DNA of 32,801 nt from Zelonia costaricensis (taxonomy: Eukaryota > Euglenozoa > Kinetoplastea > Trypanosomatida > Trypanosomatidae): NCBI GenBank assembly GCA_030849075.1, contig JASAOO010003256.1:1-32801 (forward strand), written 5' to 3'. The position numbers were made by a program, and so were the translations under genes. The notes under the pieces were generated by a model. It was not told where the DNA came from and ran no database searches. It was given only the letters and a program-made list of their open reading frames with translations. Below are positions 17,571 through 25,766 of the stretch, in pieces. The number at the start of each line of letters is the position of its first letter. Position 1 is the first letter of the stretch.

Positions 17571-17774
17571 GGGCACAGCCAGCTTACAGGACTCGGAGCT
17601 CCCCCAGCACGCCGCCGTGGTCGGACGGGTAGAGGTGATCGGGAGTGTTCTCGGCCGCCTTGTTCACCTGCTTGCACGTCCCATCCAGCATCCGCCGGCA
17701 GCACCGCCCGCACCGGCGCCCGGTTGCGACGGCGAGGTCGAGGCGCACAAGGTGTTGCGCGGCGAGCCGCCGCT

Positions 17775-19775
17775 CTAGTCGATCATCCGCAGCGTCGCCG
17801 TGTCGGACGCGTTGAGGCTGTAGCGCGCGTTCATCGCCTCCGCCTTGACGCCGAGGTGCACGCCATAGTAGGTCCACCCAGGCGGCGGCCCCCGCGCGGC
17901 GGCGGAGGGCGAGCGCACGAAGAGGTGCGATGGGAGGTGTGTCAGGGCCGGGTGGGGGGCGTCCACGAGGGCCTCTGTCGTGGTGGCCAGCTGCGCCACC
18001 TCGCGGCTCGCCTGGTTGAGCACACCACCCAGGACCTGCCGCGTCTTGCGCAGCGCCTCGTGCACGTTGCGCGTCTGCGCGATCGTCTCCGCGACGCCGT
18101 CCGGCAGCGCGTGGCCGCGGGTGTAGAGCGGCATGATCTGGTTCGCCTGGTCGCCCTGCGTGGCGGTGAGCAGGAGCACCTCAGCCCCGGTCAGCCCGAA
18201 GGCGCGCGTACGCTGCGGACTGAGGTGCGTGCCCTCGCTCGAGTGGGAGGCGGCCGCGGCGCGGTTGAGCAGGTACGTGACGTGCTGCAGCAGCATCTCC
18301 ACCGAGATCTTCGGAAACTTGTCCAGCAGTGCCGTTCCACTCGTGGACGGCGCAGCGGCGGGGTCGGCGGCGGCGGGGTCGGGTGTCGGCGTCCACGCCG
18401 GCGAGGGCACCCCACCGGCGCACAGCAGCCCATGCGTCTGCAGCGCGATCTCGAGCAGCGTCGCCGCATGGGCGGTCGGGCGGGTGCCGGAGGGCAGGCC
18501 CGACGTGCCAGACATCGCCGTGCTCGTACTTGAGTCCCGCACAATGCGGATGAGCAGCTTCTGCAGCGACGGCAGCCGCAGCCGCAGCGACGGCCGATCG
18601 AGGTGTGCAAGCTTCACAGGCTCTTCATCGAAGAGAAAACTACGGAAGGGCCCCTCTGGCGCCGCACCTTCAGCAGCGGACCGGCTCGGCTGCGCTGCCA
18701 GCTCCTGCGCCGCCGCCGCCGCCTCGTCGCGCTCCAACGCGACGTACGCGTCCAGCGTGGCGGCAAAGGGGGCCGTCATCACCTGCGGCAGCCCTGTCGT
18801 CTCATGCCCGCTACAGAGGAGGTACAGGAAGACGAGGTCGGTGCGCACGGCGGCCAGGCGGCGCTGCGACTGCGACTCGGACGCCGCCTCAGGGCCTTCA
18901 GGACCGGCGGATGCTGTGGCGTTAGACGACTCCTGCAGCAGCTGCTCCAGCTTCAGCCACTCCATCGAGTCCTGCAGCGAGCAGCACCGCATCTCGCCCT
19001 GCTGCATCGTCACACTCGTGATGTTGCGGAATGGGGTCATGCCCAGCGCCAGCCAGGCCAGCTCCGGCGCCCCGACGAGGCAGACGGTGTCGTTCGCGGT
19101 GACGGGAGAGCAGAGGTGAGGCGGCTGCGTGGGCTGGCGCAGGGTGCGGGTGGCGAGGTCGAGCAGGAAGGCGCTCATCTTCCCCTCGGCCAGTCCGGGC
19201 GTCGCCGGGCCGCTCATGACGGCCTCGGCTGGCGGTGCGCGCTGCTCCATCGCCGTGCCGCGCAGCCGCTCCTCCAGCAGGTACGTCATAGGTGACGCGC
19301 AGCTGCGATAGACGCGAGAGTCGTAGCGCCGACCGGGGAAGAGGCGGCGGTGCTCGAGCATCCACAGCGGCTCCGACCCGTCCATCAGCAGCGCGAGGCT
19401 CTTGCGCGGCTGCAGGCGCCGCAGCAGCACGCCCTGCAGCTGTCGCTGGATGTTCTTCACCGTCTCGCGATCGCGCTCGTGGCCGACGAGATCGCGCGTC
19501 ATGTAGCCCAGAGCATTGGCGAAGTGCGAGACGTCGACGACGACGTGGTCGAAGGCCCACAGATTGCGTTGCGTGACTGGCCGGAAGGCCTCACTGAGCT
19601 GGGCGGTGTTGCGGTACGTGCAGGCCGACCCGCCCGGTGCACCCCCGTTGCCGCCCAGCCCTGCTCCTGCTCCTGCTCCTGCTGCTGCTGCCGCGAACGC
19701 CACTCCACCAACGCCACCGCCGCCGCCGCTGCCACCGCCGGCGACGTACCACAGCAGCCGCGTCGCAGTGTACAT
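17775..19775 (-). CDS. Divergent XRN-like 5'-3' exonuclease domain protein, catalytic residues degenerate
   Basis: A 666-residue protein whose first two thirds follow the order of the XRN N-terminal nuclease domain. FDHVVVDVSHF (about 75-85) matches 'xLYxDMNGI'. QPRKSLALLMDGSEP (about 122-136) matches 'PKKLLFMAIDGVAP'. SGPATPGLAEGKM (about 188-200) matches 'SGxEVPGEGEHKI'. DTVCLVGAPELAWLALG (about 229-245) matches 'YGLDADLIMLGL'. DLVFLYLLCSGHETTGLP (about 313-330) matches 'DFVFLCFLLGNDFLPHLP'. The two early aspartates are kept, but one glutamate of EGE, the DAD pair and the ND aspartate are changed, so activity is doubtful. The canonical MGVPxFFRWL start is absent; instead a Gly/Ala-rich stretch follows MYTATRLLWYV. 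The frame continues to 19943, but that part encodes the leader (CA)n repeat and lies upstream of the splice acceptor, so ATG 19775 is chosen. Other members of the PIN/FEN superfamily remain possible. Confidence 0.82.
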   Translation of the reverse strand: MYTATRLLWYVAGGGSGGGGGVGGVAFAAAAAGAGAGAGLGGNGGAPGGSACTYRNTAQLSEAFRPVTQRNLWAFDHVVVDVSHFANALGYMTRDLVGHERDRETVKNIQRQLQGVLLRRLQPRKSLALLMDGSEPLWMLEHRRLFPGRRYDSRVYRSCASPMTYLLEERLRGTAMEQRAPPAEAVMSGPATPGLAEGKMSAFLLDLATRTLRQPTQPPHLCSPVTANDTVCLVGAPELAWLALGMTPFRNITSVTMQQGEMRCCSLQDSMEWLKLEQLLQESSNATASAGPEGPEAASESQSQRRLAAVRTDLVFLYLLCSGHETTGLPQVMTAPFAATLDAYVALERDEAAAAAQELAAQPSRSAAEGAAPEGPFRSFLFDEEPVKLAHLDRPSLRLRLPSLQKLLIRIVRDSSTSTAMSGTSGLPSGTRPTAHAATLLEIALQTHGLLCAGGVPSPAWTPTPDPAAADPAAAPSTSGTALLDKFPKISVEMLLQHVTYLLNRAAAASHSSEGTHLSPQRTRAFGLTGAEVLLLTATQGDQANQIMPLYTRGHALPDGVAETIAQTRNVHEALRKTRQVLGGVLNQASREVAQLATTTEALVDAPHPALTHLPSHLFVRSPSAAARGPPPGWTYYGVHLGVKAEAMNARYSLNASDTATLRMID

Positions 19776-19810
19776 GTTCGCCTCCTTTGTTCTTGCTTTG
19801 TTCTCTGATG

Positions 19811-19815
19811 CTGCT
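19811..19815 (-). promoter_or_regulatory. Candidate trans-splicing acceptor pair (AAGCAG) for the XRN-like gene
   Basis: On the minus strand the pyrimidine/CA-rich tract upstream (about 19870-19930) contains no AG until AAG/CAG at 19814-19815 and 19811-19812. The leader to ATG 19775 is about 35 nt. This excludes the in-frame ATG at about 19868, which lies upstream of the acceptor. Confidence 0.5.
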
Positions 19816-19870
19816 TGAGTCCCGGTGTGAGATGGGACGATGCGGGTTGACGTCGAATGCGTGTGCATTT

Positions 19871-19895
19871 GTGTGTGTGTGTGTGTGTGTGTGTG
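19871..19895. repeat. TG microsatellite
   Basis: Perfect run about 100 bp upstream of the XRN-like start; on the coding strand it is (CA)n. Confidence 0.95.
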
Positions 19896-20120
19896 AGGCG
19901 GTGGGGGGGAGAGTGTGTGTAGAGCAGAGGGTGAAGTAGACAAGACATCCCCTTGCGAGGCTCCTTCTCACGGGATGCAGGCAGCTGCGTGAGGGCATCG
20001 AGCTGTGTCAGTGTGTGTGTATGTATGTGTGTGCGTAGACAGAAGCGATCGGAGAGCATCACCGCCAGAAAGCTCGCCCTTCGGACATCAGCCCCCGGCA
20101 ATGTCCTCGTTCCTCACGGA

Positions 20121-20133
20121 CACACATACACAC

Positions 20134-20172
<39 letters not shown>
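20121..20172. repeat. CA microsatellite
   Basis: Long CA run about 570 bp downstream of the MMAA-like stop codon. Confidence 0.95.
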
Positions 20173-20176
<4 letters not shown>

Positions 20177-20742
20177 GCAGACGTGGGGCACGTAATGCGG
20201 CGCCGAGCTCAAGCATGTGTGCGCGTCGTCATCGAGTCACTTCTCTTTCCTCGTCGATTTTTGAAGGCAGCTACCAGTTTCCAGTGCAGAGGGAGGGAGG
20301 CAACGAGGGGGGAGGAGGAGGGGAGGGGGCAGAGGCGAGAGGAGAGGTCCACCACTGGGGACACTGCAGCCGCCGCGGCGTCGAACACCATCAGCATGGT
20401 GGTGGAGGTAGTGGAGGGGCGAGGAAGGCAGACATAGACAAACAGGGGAAGAGAGGGAGGGATGCAGCACGCAGACAGGACAGTACCGAGGGGGGGGGGG
20501 CGGAGACTCGTGTGAGGCGAGAGGGTGCGACAACGAGCACAGCAGAGCTGAATAGTCTCGTGTCGAGGTCGGCGTCTCACCGCAGACGCTCGTGAGCGCG
20601 CGCGCGTCTCGCTCGTCAACTACGGCGGTGCTGCACCCAAACCCAAACACGGGACGCACGCACGCGTACTTCTCAAAACAAACAAGAGCTGCGGCCCAAG
20701 CTGCGTCTCGCACACGTATTCTGCTCCCGATCTCTCCCTCCC

Positions 20743-21780
20743 CTACGTCCTGCCACGTCGTACGTCGGTCTCCGCGGCGAGGTGCTCGCGCAGGGTTCGC
20801 AGCACCATGACATCGCCGGCCTCGCGCGGCGTCATCTCGTGCTCCCAGACGCGCTGGGCCACCTTGTCCATCTCCATCTTCGCCATGCGCCGCGCCCTGG
20901 TGAGCAGCTCCATCTCGAAGTAGTTGTAGAAGTGCTTCATGGATTGAGAGCGGCGGAGGTGGTCGATGTGGCCCTTATCCCGCCGCATCGTCCACATCTT
21001 CATCATCGCCTCCCACATCTCCTCCACGTTCGTCCCCTCCTCGGCCGACACGGCGATGACGGGCTTCTCGAAACCTTGCTTGATTTCCGTGTACATGACA
21101 GCGCGTGTGTAGGCGGCCTTGGTCTGCTGCGCCAGAAGCTTGCGTTCACGGTCGTTCTTGGTGACCACGACCATGTCGGCCACCTCCACGATGCCCTTCT
21201 TGATGCCCTGTAGCTCGTCCCCGCTGGCGGGTGGCACGAGGAGGATCATCATGTCGGTGAGGTCCTTGCACTGCGTCTCACTCTGCCCCACCCCGACCGT
21301 CTCCACAAACACGACGTCGAACTTTGCCGCCTCGAAGATCTCAAGCACTTCCCAGGCCCGCGACGTGACACCGCCGAGGTGGCCGCCGGAGGGGGAGGGG
21401 CGAATGTACGAGTTGCGGTGCATGCCGAGCTTCTCCATGCGCGTCTTGTCGCCGAGTATGCTGCCGTGCGTGATGGTCGACGACGGGTCGACGGCCATGA
21501 CACCGACGCGCATGTTCTTCTTATCGCAGAGGTAGTAGCCCAGGGTCTCGAGAAGGCTCGACTTGCCCGCGCCGGGGCTGCCGGACATGGCGAAGCGCGG
21601 CACGGTCCGCACCTCCACCTTCTGGTGAATGTCACGCAGGAGGTTGCTGAGCCGCGTCGAGTCGGAAGGGTTGGTGCTCTCGGCGAGCGTGATGGCCTTG
21701 GCGAGCGCGCGGCGGCTGCCGTTCATGATGTCATCCACGGAGATGGCTTCGCGGATCCGGGGACGGGCTATGTAGTTCAT
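20743..21780 (-). CDS. MMAA: MeaB/MMAA-type GTPase, methylmalonyl-CoA mutase chaperone
   Basis: A 345-residue protein of the MeaB/ArgK/MMAA family of SIMIBI GTPases. In other organisms it loads and protects the B12 cofactor of methylmalonyl-CoA mutase, in the mitochondrion in eukaryotes. Motifs read in order are: the family start GSRRALAKAITLAES (21-35), the P-loop GSPGAGKSS (67-75), VDPSS (97-101), GSILGDKTRM (106-115), RPSPSGGHLGGVT (127-139), ETVGVGQSE (160-168) and the base-recognition motif TKND (207-210). All nucleotide-binding motifs look intact. The family C-terminal dimerisation helices follow. Length is close to bacterial MeaB, and only about 17 residues precede the conserved domain, so a long cleavable presequence is absent, unlike human MMAA. 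ATG 21780 fits the domain boundary. Its presence implies that this organism uses propionyl-CoA/methylmalonyl-CoA metabolism. Confidence 0.95.
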   Translation of the reverse strand: MNYIARPRIREAISVDDIMNGSRRALAKAITLAESTNPSDSTRLSNLLRDIHQKVEVRTVPRFAMSGSPGAGKSSLLETLGYYLCDKKNMRVGVMAVDPSSTITHGSILGDKTRMEKLGMHRNSYIRPSPSGGHLGGVTSRAWEVLEIFEAAKFDVVFVETVGVGQSETQCKDLTDMMILLVPPASGDELQGIKKGIVEVADMVVVTKNDRERKLLAQQTKAAYTRAVMYTEIKQGFEKPVIAVSAEEGTNVEEMWEAMMKMWTMRRDKGHIDHLRRSQSMKHFYNYFEMELLTRARRMAKMEMDKVAQRVWEHEMTPREAGDVMVLRTLREHLAAETDVRRGRT

Positions 21781-24018
21781 GGTTCACAGTCGGGGATGGT
21801 GGAAGGCGGGGGTGTGAGGTGAGGCGGTCGGGGAGCGGCTTCTTTTTCAAATAACGGGAAGCAAACACACACGTGTCTGTGTGTGTGCGTGCTGTGAACA
21901 CAGTTCTTCGGTGTGCTGCGGATGGCGAGCAGCGAGCGGTGGCGGGCAATGAGAAGTGGGGGTGGGGGTTTGTGGTGGTGACGGTGGTGGGAAGCGGTGC
22001 TCAGCTGGCTGAGGATGTGTACCCGGGTGATGCGTTTTGTGTTTGCGTGATGGAGCTGATGAAAAGAGAAGAAGAGGAGAAAAATGAAAGAATAAAAAGT
22101 GAGCGGGGTCGAGTGAAGAGGAAGTGAAATACACACACACACACACACACACGGACACGCACACACAAACCAAACTAAAAGATGAAGCGAGGCAGAGAGG
22201 TGGGAGAGGATGCGTCCACGCTGGGGCAAAGCACGCACACGCGCACACGCACGAGCCCACTTTCACGACAAAGAAGAAGTGTGAAAGAAGCTCGTATTTG
22301 GATCAAACTAGGGAAGGGCGGAGAAGGGATGGGAGGGGGGGGGAGGGTGCAGCAGCAGCGGAGGGAAGATGAGTCGCACAAGGCGAGGGGGGGGGGAGAC
22401 GCACAGAAGGGGGGCCAGACCGGCTTGCGTGGATGGGAGAGTGGAGGTGTGTTTGCGTGTTTGTGTCTGTGTTTGTAAGTGTACGAGAACGTATTTGGTG
22501 GGGGTATGGCACGTGGCGTAGAGTGCACGCACCGGCGTAGCGGCGTCGTGGTGGGGACAGATACGAGCGAAAGAGGCAGTGCGTGAGTGAGTGAGGGTGG
22601 GACGCTGAACGCGGTCGGGGAGGAAGGGGGAGGGGAAGAAGTGGAGCACCGCAACGCAAGGTGGGTGCACACACTCATGCACACACACACGTACACACGG
22701 CGCGGGTGCAGGGAAGAAGAGAAAGACACTCAGTCTGTGTGTGTGTATGTGTCGGTGTTGATGCCAAAGACTGCGTACAGCGCAGAGTACGCAGCGTGAC
22801 TGTGGGTAATGGCAGCACAGTAGGACCGCGTGAGAAGGGGGAGAGTGGGGGGGGGGAGTACGGGACGCTTGTGAGGTGCACAAAGAAGATGTGTGCGTGT
22901 CAGTGTGTGTGTGTGTGCACGAAGACGAGAGAGGCGAGCAGACCAGGAGGCAGGGGTAGCTTGAACACAAGGCAACAAGCGACACATCATGCGCACGCAA
23001 GTGCCTTCCCTTCCCTCCCTCACACGCACACACGCATATTCACAGTGATCGAGGGGAGAGGGGGAGAGACACGGCATCCGAGGCAAGGGAGCACATCTCC
23101 TCACGATGAGGGAGCGTGAGAAAGATAGTGTGTGTGTGTGTGTGTGTCAAACGCACATCTTTTGCCCTTTTCTTTTCAGCACGCCCCTGGCGCTCCGCAA
23201 CTCGCGTGACGGCAACTGGCCACGAGTAGAAGAAGAGAGGATATCGCGTTTTTTTTGGGGGCATTTGTGTGCGGACTTCACATCTCCAAGTAGTGCACCA
23301 CCACGCAACGCACAACATTACACAACTCGACCTCAACACACAACCAGTGAACACGGCGTGTTGACGTTCTCTCTGTGTGTACGTGTTTTTTTTCCCTTTC
23401 TCAAAGCGACGAGGTTCATCTCGCTGCACGGCACTGCAGCGCCGGTACCACCTTACTTAAACGTGATGGCAAAGAAGAAGGGCGAGGGGACGAAAGGAAT
23501 GGAGAGGCTCATGCATTTCTCTGTGTGTGTGTGGGATAGGTGCGCGGTGGGGGGGGGGGGCTTTCGTTGGGGAGGCGTATACGAGGGATGACGTGCCTCG
23601 TAGCACGTGTGCAAGACCACCCAGGTGCGCACGTCAAGAGTGCTGCTTGCCTGCGCGCACGCCTTGAGCAGGCCGACTTGGCGTCCCCAACACGTACGCG
23701 CGCACACAGACACACACTCACACACAATTCGGAGTCGGTGGACTCCCCACCCCACCCCCACTGCGTGCAAGATAGTCTCGGACCTCTGCGGCACCATCCC
23801 CGCCCTCCACCATCCGGGGAGGGGGGAGGGAGGCACTTTTACACTTAAAAGAAAAAGGAAAGCTCAGACCGAGTCCAGGCGACGAGGAGAGACGGAGGCA
23901 CACACGGTAGGACCGGCCGTGCCCGTTCGGCACGAGCGCATTACGACCACGCAACCAACCAACACAACTGCACACACACACACCGACACAGTTCCACATT
24001 TCGCTGGAGCTGCGGTCC
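21781..24018. other. Long intergenic region between PRMT-like and MMAA-like genes
   Basis: About 2.2 kb without a credible gene. It has G runs at about 22336, 22387, 22849 and 23551, TG repeats near 22735, 22900 and 23128, a CA repeat at 22131-22152, and the strong pyrimidine tract used for the MMAA acceptor. A non-coding RNA cannot be excluded. Confidence 0.55.
22056..22057 (-). promoter_or_regulatory. Candidate trans-splicing acceptor for the MMAA-like gene
   Basis: The longest T-rich pyrimidine tract of this region on the minus strand (about 22062-22125, including TTTTTCTCCTCTTCTTCTC) is followed by the first AG in CATCAG at 22056-22057. The leader would be about 275 nt. Weaker AGs at 21839-21843 lie nearer to the ATG. 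Confidence 0.5.
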
Positions 24019-25233
24019 CTAGTAGGACTGGTAGTAGTAGGTGCCCGAGGTTGCGATGGCCGCCACCTGCCCCGCCGTCTGGGCCGTCACCTCGACCACG
24101 GTGACCTTGCCGCCCTTCTCCGCCGGCGTGTGCACGCGCACCGTGCCCGTGACCTTCTCTCCGGCCTTGACCGGCAGCGGCTCGCGCAGGCCAACGCTGA
24201 CCTCGGTCCAGTTGTTCTCGCCGCCAGGGCGTACGGCCAGAACGAAGTTGGCGCCCGGGTTCGTCTTGCTCGTGAAGGCCGCGTCGAGGTAGAAGGTCAG
24301 GTAGTGCACCGTGCTGTTGCGCGTGATGTTGAGCGTAAAGGTCGCCTCGTAGCCGCGCTGCGCCACCGCCGCCGGCACCCACCGGTGCTCGACAGGGTTC
24401 TCTTCTTCGTTGTCGCGGCTCGCCGCGGCCTGGTTCGCCTGTGCCTCATACGTGCTCGTCTCCTCCGGCGTCAGCCCGTCCAGCGTGCTCATGTGAACGG
24501 TGTGGGCGAGGCACGGCGCGGAGACAATGTTGCTGCCGGGGATGGTGCACATCTCCACCTCCTGGCGCACGAGTTCCTTCATCGGCTCCATCTGGAAGCC
24601 GTACACGTTACTCCAGAAGTCCTCCGTGTCCAGGCGGAAGGCGTAGTCGGAGACGGCGACGACGTGCAGGGAGGCGCGGTTCGGGCAGAGCGCACCCGAC
24701 TCCGTCAGCAGGTGATCACGCGCATAGAGGGCGTCGGTCAGAACACGCTCGTTCAGCAGCAGCGGCCCCATCCACTCGCACAGCACGTAGTCGAACTTCA
24801 TACCGGCCGGCAGTAGGTGCAGCGCGTCGCACAAGCGGCCGCGGATAAACTGGATGTTCTTGAGCCCGTTCTGCTCCGCCACCACGCGCGCCGCGTCCAC
24901 GATGGCAGAGCTGTCAATGCCGATCACCATCTTCGCCAGCCCGCGAGCGGCGAGCATCGTGTAGAGTCCCATGCCGCAGCCCAGGTGCAGCACCGTCTTG
25001 CCTCGCACATTCCGGAAGATCACCTCGTAGGCGCGCAGGCGCTGGTGGTCGTGGATGGTGCTGATGTTGCTCGAGATGCGCGCGGCCGAGTCGCCGTACA
25101 GACTCTTCGACGTCGCGTGCTTCTCCGCGTCGGTCGCCAGCAGCGACTCCGTCAGCACCACCTTACTCGCGTTCGCCGAGCGCAGCTCACTCCGCTTCGT
25201 CGTGGCGGCGTGGGCGGCCTTCTTGGCAGGCAT
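24019..25233 (-). CDS. PRMT1-like arginine methyltransferase, probable catalytically impaired prozyme
   Basis: A 404-residue protein with the type I protein arginine methyltransferase fold. Motif I reads VLHLGCGMG (81-89), keeping the glycines but with His for the usual Asp. Post-I reads IGIDSS (104-109). The double-E loop is preserved as CEWMG ... NE (152-162). Two other hallmarks are missing: the N-terminal YFxxY helix, replaced by ARISSNISTI (51-60), and the THW loop, replaced by NNW (340-342). An insert rich in Asn/Glu (about 262-282) lies in the beta-barrel half. In Trypanosoma brucei PRMT1 works as a heterotetramer of an active enzyme and an inactive 'prozyme' paralogue (formerly called PRMT3), and this protein fits the prozyme best. 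The frame extends to 25596 through translated leader repeats; ATG 25233 (MPAKKAAH) is chosen, with an acceptor possible at 25321-25322. An active but divergent PRMT is the alternative. Confidence 0.9.
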   Translation of the reverse strand: MPAKKAAHAATTKRSELRSANASKVVLTESLLATDAEKHATSKSLYGDSAARISSNISTIHDHQRLRAYEVIFRNVRGKTVLHLGCGMGLYTMLAARGLAKMVIGIDSSAIVDAARVVAEQNGLKNIQFIRGRLCDALHLLPAGMKFDYVLCEWMGPLLLNERVLTDALYARDHLLTESGALCPNRASLHVVAVSDYAFRLDTEDFWSNVYGFQMEPMKELVRQEVEMCTIPGSNIVSAPCLAHTVHMSTLDGLTPEETSTYEAQANQAAASRDNEEENPVEHRWVPAAVAQRGYEATFTLNITRNSTVHYLTFYLDAAFTSKTNPGANFVLAVRPGGENNWTEVSVGLREPLPVKAGEKVTGTVRVHTPAEKGGKVTVVEVTAQTAGQVAAIATSGTYYYQSY

Positions 25234-25259
25234 GTGGGTGTGTGAAGGATGCGGAAATA

Positions 25260-25260
<1 letters not shown>

Positions 25261-25292
<32 letters not shown>

Positions 25293-25293
25293 T
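25261..25293. repeat. TG microsatellite
   Basis: TG run ending with TATGTGTG, 28 bp upstream of the PRMT-like start; (CA)n on the coding strand. Confidence 0.95.
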
Positions 25294-25320
25294 CGCAGGC
25301 GGGAGGGAGGCGGGGTCGGG

Positions 25321-25322
25321 CT
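25321..25322 (-). promoter_or_regulatory. Candidate trans-splicing acceptor for the PRMT-like gene
   Basis: On the minus strand CGCCATTTCCCCCGCAG places an AG at 25321-25322. No AG follows until after ATG 25233, so this is the nearest possible acceptor; the leader would be about 87 nt. The pyrimidine tract is short, so confidence is modest. Confidence 0.35.
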
Positions 25323-25549
25323 GCGGGGGAAATGGCGATCGTGCGGGGCTTACTTCAACTACGTGGTACATGTGGAAGCGGAGATGCGAATAAAGAACAG
25401 GAGTGTGCGAACCAGTGCGGAGGGCGACGTGTTGAGAGTGGACGACCGAACGCGTGTTTGAGTGGAGAGTTGGGAGGGGGGAGAGGAGGGGGCGGCCGCG
25501 GCTGTCGAGCACAAGCGACGCCATGAACACCCACATCCACGCACAGACA

Positions 25550-25585
25550 CAGGCGCAGACACAGAGACAGGCGCAGACACAGACA
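25550..25585. repeat. Two-copy 18-bp minisatellite
   Basis: The unit CAGGCGCAGACACAGAGA is followed by a copy with one mismatch (ending ACA), inside a broader degenerate CAGACA tract. Confidence 0.9.
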
Positions 25586-25766
25586 CGCGAGCGCACGCGA
25601 GCAGGGGCGTGCGGGGGTCAAGGTTGCGAACAAGAGTTTTCAGCCTTGCCTGCGCGGCGAGGCTCCGCATCCCTCGCTCACCTCGGATTCGAACTGTTGT
25701 GAGATATTGCGAAGCGCATCACGCGTACGCGCCGTGGACACAACACGTGCAGGGCTACTCGTGCCG

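Larger units (their letters stand above)
16398..17774. other. Intergenic region between XRN-like and YbaB-like genes
   Basis: Contains CA repeats next to the XRN-like stop (17489-17506, 17520-17570), TG repeats nearer to the YbaB-like start (16534-16551, 16879-16900), poly-G runs near 16650 and 16811, and a 17-bp tandem duplication at 16692-16725. No gene seen. Confidence 0.6.
19776..20742. other. Intergenic region between MMAA-like and XRN-like genes
   Basis: Contains a long CA repeat (20121-20172) on the MMAA 3' side and a TG repeat (19871-19895) on the XRN 5' side, plus a poly-G run near 20490. No gene seen. Confidence 0.6.
25234..25766. other. Intergenic region between helicase and PRMT-like genes
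   Basis: The shortest gap in the window (533 bp). It holds a TG repeat at 25261-25293 just upstream of the PRMT start and a degenerate CAGACA-type repeat at about 25540-25600, which includes an exact 18-bp period. Confidence 0.6.

Noticed and set aside
22308..23033. 241-residue minus-strand frame in the long gap upstream of the MMAA-like gene
   Set aside because: Contains His-Thr repeats from CA microsatellites and no conserved segment; starts are unsupported by an acceptor.
21781..24018. Possible retroposon (SIDER-like) or non-coding RNA in the long gaps
   Set aside because: Leishmania-type retroposons often sit in such gaps, but I could not recognise a signature, poly-A tail or target duplication by eye.
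25234..25596. 121-residue N-terminal extension of the PRMT-like protein
   Set aside because: Rich in Cys-Val and His-Thr repeats from leader microsatellites; the natural PRMT N-terminus begins at ATG 25233.
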